64,000 nt of DNA from the NCBI GenBank assembly GCA_037044905.1, contig JBAOKB010000064.1, positions 1 to 64,000 of the forward strand, written 5' to 3'. Each line of letters starts with the position of its first letter. Position 1 is the stretch's first letter. The notes beneath the pieces were generated by a model, which was not told the DNA's origin, searched no databases, and saw only the letters and a program-made list of their open reading frames with translations. The DNA is from Hortaea werneckii. Lineage: Eukaryota; Ascomycota; Dothideomycetes; Mycosphaerellales; Teratosphaeriaceae. Of this stretch, positions 11,708 to 22,645 are shown piece after piece. The position numbers and the translations under genes were made by a program.

Positions 11708-12326
11708 TAACGGGATGCTCAAGTGTGCTATTCCTGTAACATTACAGTAATTCGGCAGGCGCAAGGGCGATTTTTATGGAGTTTGCCAAGATACCAATGG
11801 ACACTGTGTGATCAGATCTGTCTTGTAGAGGACCTTTCCTGCTCTTATCAACTGCTCTTCTGATTCAGAATTACACCGTTTCCTAAACACTAAGCAAATA
11901 CCAGCAAAGGGGCTATTGAACTCGGCAACAGGCCTTCTTGCGTTCATTTGACGATTTCAGGAGGTAGTGAGCATCCAAGGCCATCCGAAGGACTGAGGGA
12001 ATGAAGTCGGTCAGCAAGGAAAGCTGTGACCATCCTTACAGGTGGACGATGTTGTAATAAACGAGTATACGTGAATGGAAGGCGGGCACTTCAGTTCATC
12101 TATCGAGCCCGAGCTTTGCTGCTTTCACATGAAGACGAGCCCCGACGACGATGCGAACAATGGCACATGCCGTCATTGCACGAAGAGTTCAAAAGCCCCT
12201 TCCAAGTTCGTTTTATTTCTTTTCGAGTACTTGCTTGCATACACAACTGTTGCACCTCATTTGACGTGCAGGCGACCAAGTCCTAGTCCTTCACAACAGC
12301 CACCAAGAACCATCAAGCTGACAGCC
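11708..12326. other. Intergenic between MGM1 and BTB gene
   Basis: No gene recognised. An open frame continuous with the BTB exon 1 extends upstream to about 12075 and could add residues if an upstream ATG (for example 12129) were used. It looks like leader sequence. Confidence 0.35.
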
Positions 12327-13091
12327 ATGAGCTCGTCTCCCCAACCAACACCTCGGCTGCTTGGTCCAGTCCCTTTCCGTGACCTCATGGAGTGAGTCTC
12401 TGCTTTTTTCAGGACAATGGCAAGTGCTGACCTCTATCTTAGGTCGCTCGCTCATGACGAAATGGTCAACATAGTGCTGAGTCATGGCCGTACTGTGTTG
12501 AAGATCCAGCGCACCCTGCTCTTGAATCTATCTCCTTGGTTCAACAAAGCGCTCACAAGCGGCTTCATCGAAGGCCAGTCGCTCACATTACGTTTCCCGC
12601 GTGTCCCTTCCGATGTCGTTAAGACGTTTGTGTACTGGATATTCCACGGTACCATACACTGGGATGAAAAGAATCCCGAAGGCGGAATGCTCAAGACCCA
12701 TGAAGAGCTACTGCCCTTGTTCACAAGACTATGGATGTTTGGTGAGGAGCATCTACTTCCGGAGCTGCAGCGTGCGGCAATGTGTGCGCTGCACGAAGAG
12801 CTGAGTCACATCTATCCGGCTGTCAAGCTCTTGCTGGAAGTTTACGAGGGCACAGCACCGGATTCGCCTTTAAGAAAACTAATGGCATATGAGGCTGCTT
12901 CAGGCTGGAGGCACGGAGGACTCTCGAATTCCGATGGGAACGCCTATGGCTACAGTCGTGAGGATCTTGACCAGATGGGTGCGATCCCTGGCTTTACAGC
13001 AGATTTCGCCATGGCTCTCGAACATCAGGTGTCAGGAGCGCGTGTGTCCAACGATGGGCGTGATACATTCATGACCATTGAATTTTCGTGA
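12327..13091 (+). CDS. BTB/POZ domain protein
   Basis: Exons 12327-12391 and 12443-13091, with a 51-bp intron (GTGAGT...TTAG), give 237 aa. The joined sequence DLMESLAHDEMVNIVLSHGR continues smoothly across the splice. The BTB fold is visible at about 22-95: a beta strand (MVNIVLSHGRTVLKI), the LNLSPWFNKALTSGF helix, LRFPRVPSDVVKTFVYWIF, and then a LFTRLWMFGEEHLLPELQ helix typical of fungal BTB proteins. Such proteins may serve as oligomerisation modules or Cullin-3 adaptors. No second recognised domain is present, so no substrate can be named. Confidence 0.75.
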
Positions 13092-13566
13092 TCACACAGG
13101 AGCGTTTGGCCCCTAGGAAGACACGTAATCCGACACCCAAGGAAGACACCCGGCTTGTCGGTTATAACAACTTTCGCGGCACTAGACCTTGAACACGTCC
13201 CAGAGTGCTAAATTGGGCAGAGAAAACATTTAAGCCCAGGACCGTCCTTGGCTAGGCCCAATGGACGTGCTGTCCTTGACGTGCTTTCCTTAAAATAAAA
13301 ACCAACTTTTCAAGCTCGCGCCCACCTTGCAGCAGGTTGTTTCCCGTCAGAACAATTGGTCCTCGAGAGCAGAGCCGAAAGCAAAGGCAAGACCGTGAAT
13401 CAATCATTACGCACAAACCTCTGCAGAAGTAGAATGAGGACAGGCTGAAACATTAAGCCACTGGCCACAGTTGGTCCATTAGATCGTAAATGCGGTGCAG
13501 CAATCAATGTAACATCCACAGGGGTATATCCGTCCCGCGCCAGAACTCCAAGCCGTAGTGAATCGC
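13092..13566. other. Intergenic between convergent BTB and EF-hand genes
   Basis: Nothing beyond ordinary 3' flanking sequence is seen. Confidence 0.35.
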
Positions 13567-14179
13567 TCAATTGAAGACGCCAGCCCTTCTCATAACACTT
13601 TCAAAGTTCCCCGTGCCTATAGCCCCAAGCCCGCCCCCAGTAGCTTCACGCACCATATCCTTCAGCACATTATCCGGCACATCTTCCCTTAACTCTTTGA
13701 CAATCCTTCTCAGATCGTGAAGCGTTATATCCCTCTCCTCGCCCTTAGTGAATAACGAATATGCTTTCATCACCTCCTCATCCTGCGCACCGGGATCCTC
13801 ATGCCTAGAATGAAGTTTCAATGCCGCGACCGCGACGAAGTGTTCGTAGTCCACGTAGCCTGCATCGTCGGGATCGATCGTGTCTAATATCTCTTTCATT
13901 TCCGCCTGGTCGGTTGGCGGCGCGTTCAAGGCGATGAGGCAGCGGCGGACGTCCGCGTGGTCTAGGATGAGGCCTTCATCGCTCTCGTGCGCGAAGAGGT
14001 TGTATGCTTCTTGGATCTCGGCTTCCTCTTCTGCGGTAAGATCGTTCTCTTTCGCGAGCTTGGAGCGGCGCTTTGGTGCTGCTTTCGGCGCTGGCACCGC
14101 CGCGGGCTGTTTGCGTTTCGGCGCCTGTCGTGCGGGTCAGACGGAAGCGATTACATGTATTGATGCGGGTACATACCAT
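13567..14179 (-). CDS. Centrin/calmodulin-like EF-hand protein
   Basis: Exon 1 is only the ATG (14177-14179). A 52-bp intron (GTATGT...CGACAG, 14125-14176) then leads to exon 2 (13567-14124), giving 186 aa. The frame upstream of exon 2 has no ATG, and the splice restores M-APKRKQPAAVPAPK. A basic N-terminus is followed by centrin-like helix-loop-helix pairs: EEEAEIQEAYNLFAHES, then DPDDAGYVDYEHFVAV (the best EF loop, with His at position 12 instead of Glu), and EEVMKAYSLFTKG with a degenerate loop. Most loops lack the acidic ligands, so calcium binding may be weak or lost. Possible relatives are Cdc31-type centrins or Rad33-like repair factors; I cannot choose between them. Confidence 0.72.
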
Positions 14180-14600
14180 AGAAAAGGGTAAAAGAATGAT
14201 GCTTAGTTTTGCTCTGAATCGAGGAAGCTTGAAGTTCACGATGACGTTTGTAGACGCGACCACCGCGACTGTGAAGTGAATGGAGTCGACCAATGCCAAG
14301 CTTGGCACGTGACGTCACCTTGTCTGTCGACCCGAAGTGTAGATCGTTATCTTCCTGCCAGACAGAGTATTGCTTGGGGGATATTAGAATATTCTGGAGA
14401 TACGGAAACGCTCTCAAAAATGGTGACAAAGGCTTGCTTTCATTGTTTAATATTTGCAACCTGTCTAAAGGACTAAACAAAAGGTCATCGCTCCCGCTCA
14501 ACATTCAAACAGACCCGTTCCTGTCTACCAACACCACTCGTTCCCGTATGTACATCAACAGAGTCCATCTATACAATCCTCGGCGAGCTCCTCGTTACGC
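14180..14600. other. Intergenic
   Basis: No gene recognised between two minus-strand genes. It holds the EF-hand gene promoter and the 3' end of the secreted-protein gene. Confidence 0.35.
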
Positions 14601-15290
14601 CTAATCGTAAGAAGGTATAGCGGAAACAGTTGGTGTCATCGTAGATGCTATTGGGACCGTGTGGCTTGTCGTTGTCGAGGTAGAAGCACTCGGATCGGGC
14701 ACAGGCTCAGTGGTACTACCGGAGCAGATGCCAGCCTCTTGTAGGTTTTGCAGCCATGCGCCGGCATCGAATTCTGAGTAGACTGTGTCGATCCAATACT
14801 CGTACTCATTGCTTGAGGGCGCTTTGACGGTCTCCATCGAAATTAAACCTATGACGGGCTTTACGTCGGTGATGTTGGCGGTATTGGTGGTTTGCCAACG
14901 GATGATGACGGTATCGCAGGAGTGCCAGATGTTGAGCTGGTTAAAGTTGATCAAGGGTTGCTGTCCTTGGCCGATCTCAAACTGGGTCCTGTTGCTGAAA
15001 GTTGGGGCTAGGAGGGGCAGAGAAACGGCGGCAGAGCCCTGAGGACAGGAGTTAATTAGAGTATTGACCGACTCAGAGTAGTCGGTGAAATCAGGAGAGA
15101 GAACGGCGTTCGCGAGCTCATCGCTGTAGTTGGAGATGAGGAGGCCATAGTTGGTGGCAACCTGCTGAGCTTCCCTATTGCTGAGACAGTATCCGTTGTC
15201 GCGGTGACGCTTCTCCAGCTCTGCTGCAGGCCGAGCAAGGGCATCGACAGCCAGGAGGGAGGCGGTCAGGAAGCTTGTGAAGGAAAGCAT
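14601..15290 (-). CDS. Secreted NTF2-like small protein
   Basis: Intronless, 229 aa from the ATG at 15290. The N-terminus (MLSFTSFLTASLLAVDALA) is a clear signal peptide, followed by a dibasic KR at about 27-28 that could be a Kex2 site. The mature part begins CLSNREAQQVATNYG and contains DFTDYSESVNTLINSC, a pattern found in many fungal secreted proteins annotated as NTF2-like, with an alpha+beta pocket fold. Few Cys are present (CLS, NSC, HSC, GICSG). The last about 40 residues are Ser/Thr/Pro-rich and probably O-glycosylated. An open frame extends 49 codons further upstream but lacks secretory character. An apoplastic or host-associated role is possible but not shown. Confidence 0.7.
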   Translation of the reverse strand: MLSFTSFLTASLLAVDALARPAAELEKRHRDNGYCLSNREAQQVATNYGLLISNYSDELANAVLSPDFTDYSESVNTLINSCPQGSAAVSLPLLAPTFSNRTQFEIGQGQQPLINFNQLNIWHSCDTVIIRWQTTNTANITDVKPVIGLISMETVKAPSSNEYEYWIDTVYSEFDAGAWLQNLQEAGICSGSTTEPVPDPSASTSTTTSHTVPIASTMTPTVSAIPSYD

Positions 15291-17455
15291 TTTCTCGGCG
15301 AGATGTAGGAGGAGATGGTAGCTTGTTACTTCTTTAGCGAATGTTTTTGAATGGAATGAGTGTGTGGAAGATAAGAGAGGTGCTTTCAGGCTGCTTTTGT
15401 AGTTTGGTCTGCGGTATTGAATGATCCGTGAGGCCATGAGATGAGTTTTTCCCTCTGATACTTCTCTCAGCGTTGAATAGGCTAATTCAGAAGTGCTTAT
15501 TCAAGTGGGCTCTATTCCAGTACGCATGAAGACTGGTATTGGTGACATGCCAGCAATAGCCACTGTCAACCAAGCCACTCAAGCACTGAGAATACCGCCT
15601 TAGTGTTGGAATAAGGATCGTGGCTTGCTGAGCTAAAGCCTTTCATGGTGAGACTGACACGGAGACAGCGATCGATAGGGCCTGTAAGCACAGTAAGCCT
15701 GAGCAACGCACGCCGGCCATCTGATTCGAGATCATAGTAGATCAGCAATCTTTATTATATCCAGCATCTTGATTGGATTGCACGGAGCATTGGAGGTAAA
15801 CAATAATAAGCAAGGATGAGTTGGGCTGAACACAAGATCGTCGCTGACACGCAGGATGGAATTCTGACAGTTCAGCAGTCCAACCATTCCATGATCCAGT
15901 CGGAGACATTGGCGCGACACATCTTTCATGCGCCTGTCATGCGTGATCGCGAGATGAACCACTCGCTTAAGTCGTCGTTTGCAGTAGCCTAACCTCATGG
16001 CTGTGCCACTTCCTGGTAATGTCAATGTACGGTGTAAGACTGCAAGAATAGCTCGGCTAAGATGATTGGACGATTGCGTTGATTGGACACCCTGCCCGGT
16101 GCCGATCCATTGTCGGAGCCGACAAGAAAAGCTTCTTCAGCTCGCCGCGCCCTCCCGCTTCACTTCTTCTGTCCACCAAATTGTCAGCTGTGGTATTAAC
16201 CACTGCTCAATTTCCAGGTGGTCAAGCTTCGTCTGTCTGAACTTTCTTCTCATCTCACTTCGGGCCTCTACAAGAGATGGCTCGGGGAATATACGCGAAA
16301 AGGCCTCCGAGAATGCGCCTGTCCGTCATGTGTCTTGGTAAAACCCAACGAAAAAGCTAGAGCCCTTCATCTTCATGTTCCAGGATGTCTTAGGGTGTGG
16401 ACAGAGTTGGAAGAGTAAAACTCCAGGATCTTCTTAGAGATGAGCCCTGGTCTTCGCCGCTTGTCCGCTTCGGCTTCCCGTGCTGAGGATGGACTTGATG
16501 CGAAGAGAACATCACCTACACCAAACATGAGATGACGTAAAAATTCTTCTGGCTTTTCCTGTTCATGTGGCATCTTTTTAGTGAATATCTGTAAGTCTCA
16601 GCGGTCTCAGGGAGCAGGTGTTACTGAGGTCGGGTAGGCACATGTAAGGTAGGCAGGAGGTGGCGAACTGCAGGTAATAGCTAGCCGAAACATTTAGAGA
16701 CAGGGGCATGTTACCAGTCGGTACATGAGAAAGTGCACTCATCTCGACATTTCTTGGGTTTTCTTGCTGTCTGGTCTTCCAAACAGTTGTATTCGGCCCT
16801 CCTCGCTCTTGACGGCACTGGCCTCTGGCAACATCAAGCAAGCACGAACCATGGAAAGTCAAACCGCTTCCAGCTCTGTGGCATTGCATTTTGTCAAATG
16901 CATCCTCCATCGACGGCCACAGGCAATAGACTACGGAACCGCATTCACCACCCAGGACACTCGACGATGGATGCAGGACTTAGGTTGCAGTCTCAGCCGA
17001 AAACATAGTTCGTACTCGCAATTCTTCATTGGCTTTGTTTGGGATCGATTCAGGACTTTGTCAGAAGAACTCGAAGATAGCAGGGTCCGAGAGCCTATAC
17101 AAGTTAGTGAATTGCATCTTCGGAGAGTGAATAGGAGAGCATCTGGAACCACGAGACACCACTGGCGCGATGCCCGAGATTTAAGAATCGACGTGAACTT
17201 GTACAACTTTCTTCCACCGAACTCATACAACTTTCTCCCACCGACGTTGCGAGACGCATCAAAGTTACTGCCGCTTTTGGCCGGATTATTGACCAAGTAG
17301 CCGCTTCTTGCCGATCATTCACGTTTGCAGACACATCAGGCTTCCACTATTTACGATAGATCTTTCGCCGAGCTTACAACTTTAGATCACCTCAAAACAG
17401 GCAAAAGGAGGTCGTACAGCCGGCAAGAATTTCACAAAGACCATTCTCCTTCAAC
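15291..17455. other. Gene-poor stretch of about 2.2 kb
   Basis: No recognised gene. Only short open frames without family features are present. The best is at 16851-17300 (listed separately). The part near 17.3-17.45 kb is likely the leader of the C2H2 gene. Confidence 0.35.
16851..17300 (+). CDS. Doubtful ORF, 149 aa
   Basis: An open frame from the ATG at 16851 to the stop at 17298-17300. No domain is recognised. It contains a short tandem duplication (NLYNFLPP followed by NSYNFLPP). It lies just upstream of the C2H2 gene on the same strand and could be its leader rather than a gene. Confidence 0.15.
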   Translation: MESQTASSSVALHFVKCILHRRPQAIDYGTAFTTQDTRRWMQDLGCSLSRKHSSYSQFFIGFVWDRFRTLSEELEDSRVREPIQVSELHLRRVNRRASGTTRHHWRDARDLRIDVNLYNFLPPNSYNFLPPTLRDASKLLPLLAGLLTK

Positions 17456-19168
17456 ATGTCGACACTACACCTCAACCGCTACCCATGCACGAAATGCGAA
17501 CGACACTTTGCCACGCGGGCCCCGCAAGTTGAACACCTACTGCGAGTGCACGACGTTCAGAAACCATACCTTTGCTTCCGCTGCCCTGACGTATTCATAA
17601 CCAGCGTAGCTTTGCAGGAGCACATTCGAGCCACGCATAAAGGTACAGGCTTTTGCACCTGCTCCAAGTGCGGTGTAGAGCTCAATGCGGAAGACGTGCT
17701 CAAGCGACACCGTGCGGTTGATCATGCCACGGACAAAGGCTGCGTCGCCGGCCATTGTTCACTTTGCACTTTCACAAACGATAGCTGCTTGGGCATCTCG
17801 CTACACACCCTCCACGAGCACGCGGAGAGGTGCAGTGTTTGTGGTAAAGGCTTTGAGAGATTGTTTGAGCTGAATATCCATTGGGAGGATAAAGCTGGTG
17901 GCCGCTCGTGTGCCTGGAAGGCGCGCCAGAAAGTCTCCGAGCGCAGCTCATCACTGAACCAAATCGGCGCCGATGATTTTCAATCCAACAACACAGTCCA
18001 ACTCACCGCTACTGCGACGAAGACGGAGTTGCAGGAGGCTAGAATGCCGTCGAAAGATTCTGCGATGGAGCTTTTAGATGGAGCGCCGCAGGCGACGACC
18101 GAGACTCACAGCCCTTCCACTGGAAGCTCCCAGGCGCATTTGTCGGAGTCACAGAGTCAGGACTCCCTGTTCCTGCCTAAAGATGACCATCATCTTCCGA
18201 CCACGCCTTTGCAAAGCATCGATACTCGAGACAGCTTCCACCAGAACTACATGTCTGATGCCAGCGATAGTGGCAGCTCAAGAACCCTCTCCCAAGCAAC
18301 CAGCCCCAAGACTGTGGCTCGAAACAGAACACCGCGCTTGCGACTACCAGAGCCAGCAACTGAATTACCACCGCTTCCCGACTTCCAGGCCCTTGGTCGC
18401 CCTGATCTCGCCGCTGAAGACTTCAATCCTCGTCAAACCTGGTCCTCGAGAAATGCAACTACTCAAGCTTACCGCGCCTGTCCACTGGAAGTCCCAGTTG
18501 GGCATCTCCTCAATGCCGAGCCGAAAATGATCGCGTTCGGTAATCTCTTGCGTCTTGCGGAGCAATTTACAACTGCGGAGATCTTCGAGAAGGTGAATGA
18601 GGGTCGTGATCAGCCGGTATTCAAGACGCTGGCAAGTGTTCAAAGCAGACTCCGCATTGCTGTGAATTGGACGGCTGAGCACAATGACAAGTCTGTTGAG
18701 GAGATCAGGAGTGCTCTTGAGGACTTCAAGAGATCGAATGGCGTTAAAGTGAGACGGAACGCAGGCAAGAGAGAGGATTTGTCGCCTGTGGGCACCAAGA
18801 TGTTACCTCACGGGCTTCCTTTGCTCAAGACTCATCCAACGTCAGATACTTCGGTGATGGAGCAGATCAAAGCTGAAGGCAGCGAAAGTCCGACACTCTC
18901 TGCACATTCGCCGCGACAGCCAGAAACAATGTTTCCTTCGCCGCTCATTTCGAGTGCCACCAACTCTACCAGCCCGCGGCACTCACAGCCTGTTTCGCCA
19001 CTGTCGGATGCACATCTAGCTTCTCAAAGCACCTCGAGCGCCACGCCGCCTGCGCACGCATCTATGACGCCGATGCAGCGAGCTTCAGAAGACGAATATG
19101 AACCCGGGACGGCACCCCCTTTGACCCCTGGGGATGAGATCAAGAGCCCGAAATTACAAATGCATTGA
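17456..19168 (+). CDS. C2H2 zinc-finger protein
   Basis: Intronless, 570 aa. Five Cys/His modules lie in the first 150 residues: YPCTKCERHF...HLLRVH, YLCFRCPDVF...HIRATH, FCTCSKCGVEL...HRAVDH, a variant CSLCTF...HTLHEH, and CSVCGKGFERLFELNIHW. Spacing fits classic C2H2 fingers for the first three and is irregular for the others. The middle (about 320-440) is predicted helical (AFGNLLRLAEQFTTAEIFEKV). The tail is Ser/Pro-rich and disordered. It is probably a DNA-binding regulator; no target or orthologue is recognised. The start ATG at 17456 is preceded by CAAC, a good context. Confidence 0.75.
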   Translation: MSTLHLNRYPCTKCERHFATRAPQVEHLLRVHDVQKPYLCFRCPDVFITSVALQEHIRATHKGTGFCTCSKCGVELNAEDVLKRHRAVDHATDKGCVAGHCSLCTFTNDSCLGISLHTLHEHAERCSVCGKGFERLFELNIHWEDKAGGRSCAWKARQKVSERSSSLNQIGADDFQSNNTVQLTATATKTELQEARMPSKDSAMELLDGAPQATTETHSPSTGSSQAHLSESQSQDSLFLPKDDHHLPTTPLQSIDTRDSFHQNYMSDASDSGSSRTLSQATSPKTVARNRTPRLRLPEPATELPPLPDFQALGRPDLAAEDFNPRQTWSSRNATTQAYRACPLEVPVGHLLNAEPKMIAFGNLLRLAEQFTTAEIFEKVNEGRDQPVFKTLASVQSRLRIAVNWTAEHNDKSVEEIRSALEDFKRSNGVKVRRNAGKREDLSPVGTKMLPHGLPLLKTHPTSDTSVMEQIKAEGSESPTLSAHSPRQPETMFPSPLISSATNSTSPRHSQPVSPLSDAHLASQSTSSATPPAHASMTPMQRASEDEYEPGTAPPLTPGDEIKSPKLQMH

Positions 19169-19529
19169 ATGAGCGCAGTTTAGAGAGGGAATAGACATCA
19201 TTCAGGGTGCCGTGGTGTGGAGTAAAGGATCAATGAGATGTATCTTGGAGATGGGAATTGCTCAGCAATAGCCATTACGGCAAAGCTTTCGCTGTACATT
19301 AGTATGACATCGACACAAAGTTACTGGTGAGTTGCACGTTTGAGCACTGGAAACAAAGAGCTTGCCGATGATCGTCACGAGAAACGGATAGACTTAGCCA
19401 GGCAATGTCAATGCATGAATGTTCGGCATCATGACCTTCAAATTCTATGAATAAACATTGATTATTGAATTGCAGACTTTTGGTTTGTTACATTGTACAT
19501 CATGTCGTATCACATCATGTCTTCGTACT
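19169..19529. other. Intergenic between convergent genes
   Basis: AT-rich 3' flank; nothing else seen. Confidence 0.35.
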
Positions 19530-20871
19530 CTACTCTAGACCCATACAATTGGCGTAGTAGGTGATGGTCGCAGCCCAGTCGCTGAAGATCTTCTTAGCGC
19601 CCACCTGTTTCGCAATAACATCGATAACGGTGTATTCGTCGCCATCGTTGTTGATCTTGCTGTCCACGCTCTCGTAGTAATAACCACCGCCATTCTCCAA
19701 TGGACCTGAGCGCTCAAAGGACCATGTGATGATGTCGAGCCCAGCTTCTTTAGCTGTGGTGGCGTAACTAGATGGTACGATCTTGCCCGTCGAGTTATCG
19801 ACAGTCACTAGCATCCAAGATGAGGGACCCATGATCTTGACACCACGATCCGCGAGGCTTGGTAGGGTAGCAACGACGGCGTCGTAGGCGCTAGCGTTGG
19901 CGTCGGCACGCTCCTCGAGATAGATGGCCTGTTGACCGAAGTCGGGGGCGTTGTCGAGCCAGTAGTAGATGTCGTCGTCCAAGAACGACTGCAGCCAGAC
20001 CCGGTCGGCGTCAATGCCCTCGCCTTCGAAAGTGTCCACAATCTGCTGAATGAAGTCCGTCTGGGTATAATCACCTTCGAAAGGCATCGGGATCTCAGGA
20101 GTCTTGGCCTCCGCGGTGAAATTCAGGTCCATGGAGTCCACGAGCTCAATCTGGTCGCGGAGAGACATGGTCTCTGCGCAGCTGTAGGCGTACATGTTGG
20201 TTCGCCAATCAGGCGTGCTGCCAATCCGTCCCATGTACTCCGAAGTGTTGACTGCGTTGAAGGTGGTTGCTTCCATCTCGGCACACAGGCCCTTGAATTC
20301 GGAAAGGGTGATGTCGCTAGTACAGCATTTGGCACTCGCCGGTGTACCAGTCTCCGGATCGTATGGCGTGAACGGTTCGGTACACTTGGCTGCAAGGTCC
20401 GGGTGAGCCAGGATGTCTGTGGTGTAATGAAGATCGCAGTTGGAGTGACGACAGACGAGCTCACGGTCTGATGTAAATGAGACGTCGCACTCGATAACAC
20501 CTTCGATCGTATTAACGACTGCCGCTCTTAGAATACGTTGCTGTCTACTCACCAGCGCCCATTCTTGCGGCCGCAACATAGCCCTCACGGCTGTGCTCTG
20601 GGAACATCAAAGGAGCGCCTCTGTGGGCGATTGAAAAGCTGGACGTATGGAATGGGCCATTGGAGCAGCTCTCAAGCTTTTCCTTCAGCGGACCTTCGTC
20701 CATGTCGTCTACTAAATAATAAGGTCTCGGTCCCAATTGGACATTGATGTCACTGCCTTCTTCATGGTGACCATGCTTCGGCCATGGCTTCCAGCCGCCT
20801 TTCCAGGACGCAGGAGCTGCATTGGCTAGCCCGCAGGCGACACTGATAGTAAGCAAGGTGCTTGAGACCAT
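19530..20871 (-). CDS. Secreted glycerophosphodiester phosphodiesterase family protein
   Basis: Exons 20553-20871 and 19530-20500 with a 52-bp intron (GTGAGT...GAAG) give 429 aa. The splice splits a Gly codon and restores RMGAG-VIECDVSFTSD, the family pattern. The N-terminus MVSSTLLTISVACGLANA is a signal peptide. Active-site features are IAHRGAP (His about residue 83), PEHSREG, IECDV and CRHSNCDLHYTTD (the second conserved His). The enzyme would hydrolyse glycerophosphodiesters to glycerol-3-phosphate and an alcohol. This subfamily, with a large insertion after the second His, occurs as secreted fungal proteins and can differ in substrate. The intron acceptor (GAAG) is less typical than CAG/TAG but no other site keeps the frame. 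Confidence 0.88.
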
Positions 20872-22645
20872 GTTGCTCACAGAGGAAGGAAAATGGATAG
20901 TTGAAGGCTACGAGGGACTGAGGGAAAAGGAAAGAAAAGTGTCCGGCCTGGGAGCCCTGCCGACTCTTGTAAGTTCATCATTGTGGGCGCCTTGTCGGTC
21001 TAGGGAAGCTTGCATCGTTCCTGCAGCCATCCTGCATCCCACCCTGTCAACACCGTGGCCCCGCTCGTACATCATCCGCTGAGCGCTGTTGGAGGGCGTG
21101 GTCGCGATAAGATAAGTGAATGGTTCGGTTGAAGCGTAATCGTGCGGGCCTGCAGCACGATGACGGTGCCGAGAAAGCTAAGCCGTGAGCCTGCTGTTCC
21201 TCCTTCCCATATGGGCAGTAGCGTCTTGGCATTTGCGACATAGGTGCCGAGTGTGTGCGGCCACTGCATGTCCCACGTGTTTGCCATGCTTTGAGGAGCA
21301 CGATACAATGGAGAATTACATTGGCGTCAACAGAACGCGGCGAACCAAACAGGCAAATGCTAGAATGCAACTTCTCACGGCCGAGCCTGGTTTGATGGAG
21401 CCAGCTCTGAATGTGCAAACGCCTGATGGCTCGGCAATCGGCTTCTGATCAGGCATTCGATTGCTCTAATGTTCACATAACAGCCGATCGAAACTCAGAA
21501 GGATATACCCACCCCTTTGGGCTGTCATTACCACCCTGAGAAATTGAAATCTCACCATCTGTCGAAGCAAACCGCAATGTCGAAGAGAGCTTGAAACCGG
21601 AGCTCTCTAGGCAATGAACATTAGAGCAGACCTATCTTCAGACGCGAAGGACCCAGTGTGCTACAAAGAATGCAGCATTTCTAGAGCAAGCCTCGTCGGC
21701 TATGCTTGGCCTTTGCGACTTGACGAAGCAGGCTCGTTGAATTCCCTGTCTCTCCTCTCGTTGTCGGCGATGATAAGCGTTGATCGTTACTGTAGCCTTT
21801 CAAGCTGAGGCCAGCTGAATCGTACCATTCTCAAAGATAATGGATTTTGATCGCGCACACCCCCTCGGATTCGGCCATAGGTTGCAGAAAATAGAGAATC
21901 CCATATCAATCTTGTTCAGGGACGTTAGCATGTGCAGTAGCTGGTTGGAAATAACGCCTAACAGGTTTGCACGATTGTATTTGAGGCAAAGCGGCATGCA
22001 GAATTTTTATTTTTGGTCTGATAATGTTTGATCGCCTTAGCGACGTTATTCGCAGATGCACGATCGAGTTTCGAAATGACAGTCTACTTTGTCACGCCCA
22101 AGCTCGAGTTTCAAAGATTCGAGCAGGTAGCTAGCACACTTGATATTCTTGGAGAGCTAGTGCCTTTTCAATGCCTGTAGAGCGGCTTGTCTCTCCGAGT
22201 AGGCATGTCTGCTAAGATCAAGCACATGGATCATTTTACACTTCTTACGTGAATCAACCTAACACTTCAAGGCTGCTTCCTTTTCAGCCTTCTGAAAGAC
22301 CAAAACGTCGACCCGGAGATTAGAGTATACTGGATATATTGTTATAGCCAGCTTGACCGGAAATCTGAAACATCGGTCTGTTGTGAAATTGATCCGTCTT
22401 TTGCAATGCTTGTCACTCGGCATCGTATGTTACTGAAGAAGGCAAACTGCTAGCAGGTGAGCTGAAGCCGTGCCCGGCAGCCCGGAGATAACGGTTTTAG
22501 CATTCGCGAAATCTTGGCGAGAAACTCGAAAAAGTCCAGACTGAAGCAACGGCATTTGCGCCAATAAACACACACCGACGTACTCTTCCATTTATTTCTT
22601 CTGAAGGCATAGACGCAAGTCGTATAGCCTTTCAATACCGCCACA
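20872..22645. other. Gene-poor stretch of about 1.8 kb
   Basis: No coding region was recognised between the GDPD and MRT4 promoters. Only short unsupported frames (for example 21185-21448, which lacks an ATG start) occur. Confidence 0.35.

Noticed and set aside
15732..16025. Minus-strand open frame of about 97 codons
   Set aside because: No ATG-supported protein-like sequence, no domain and no splice context; most likely chance.
16851..19168. Single gene joining the 149-aa frame to the C2H2 gene
   Set aside because: No donor/acceptor pair keeps the frame between 17300 and 17456, and the C2H2 ATG has good context.
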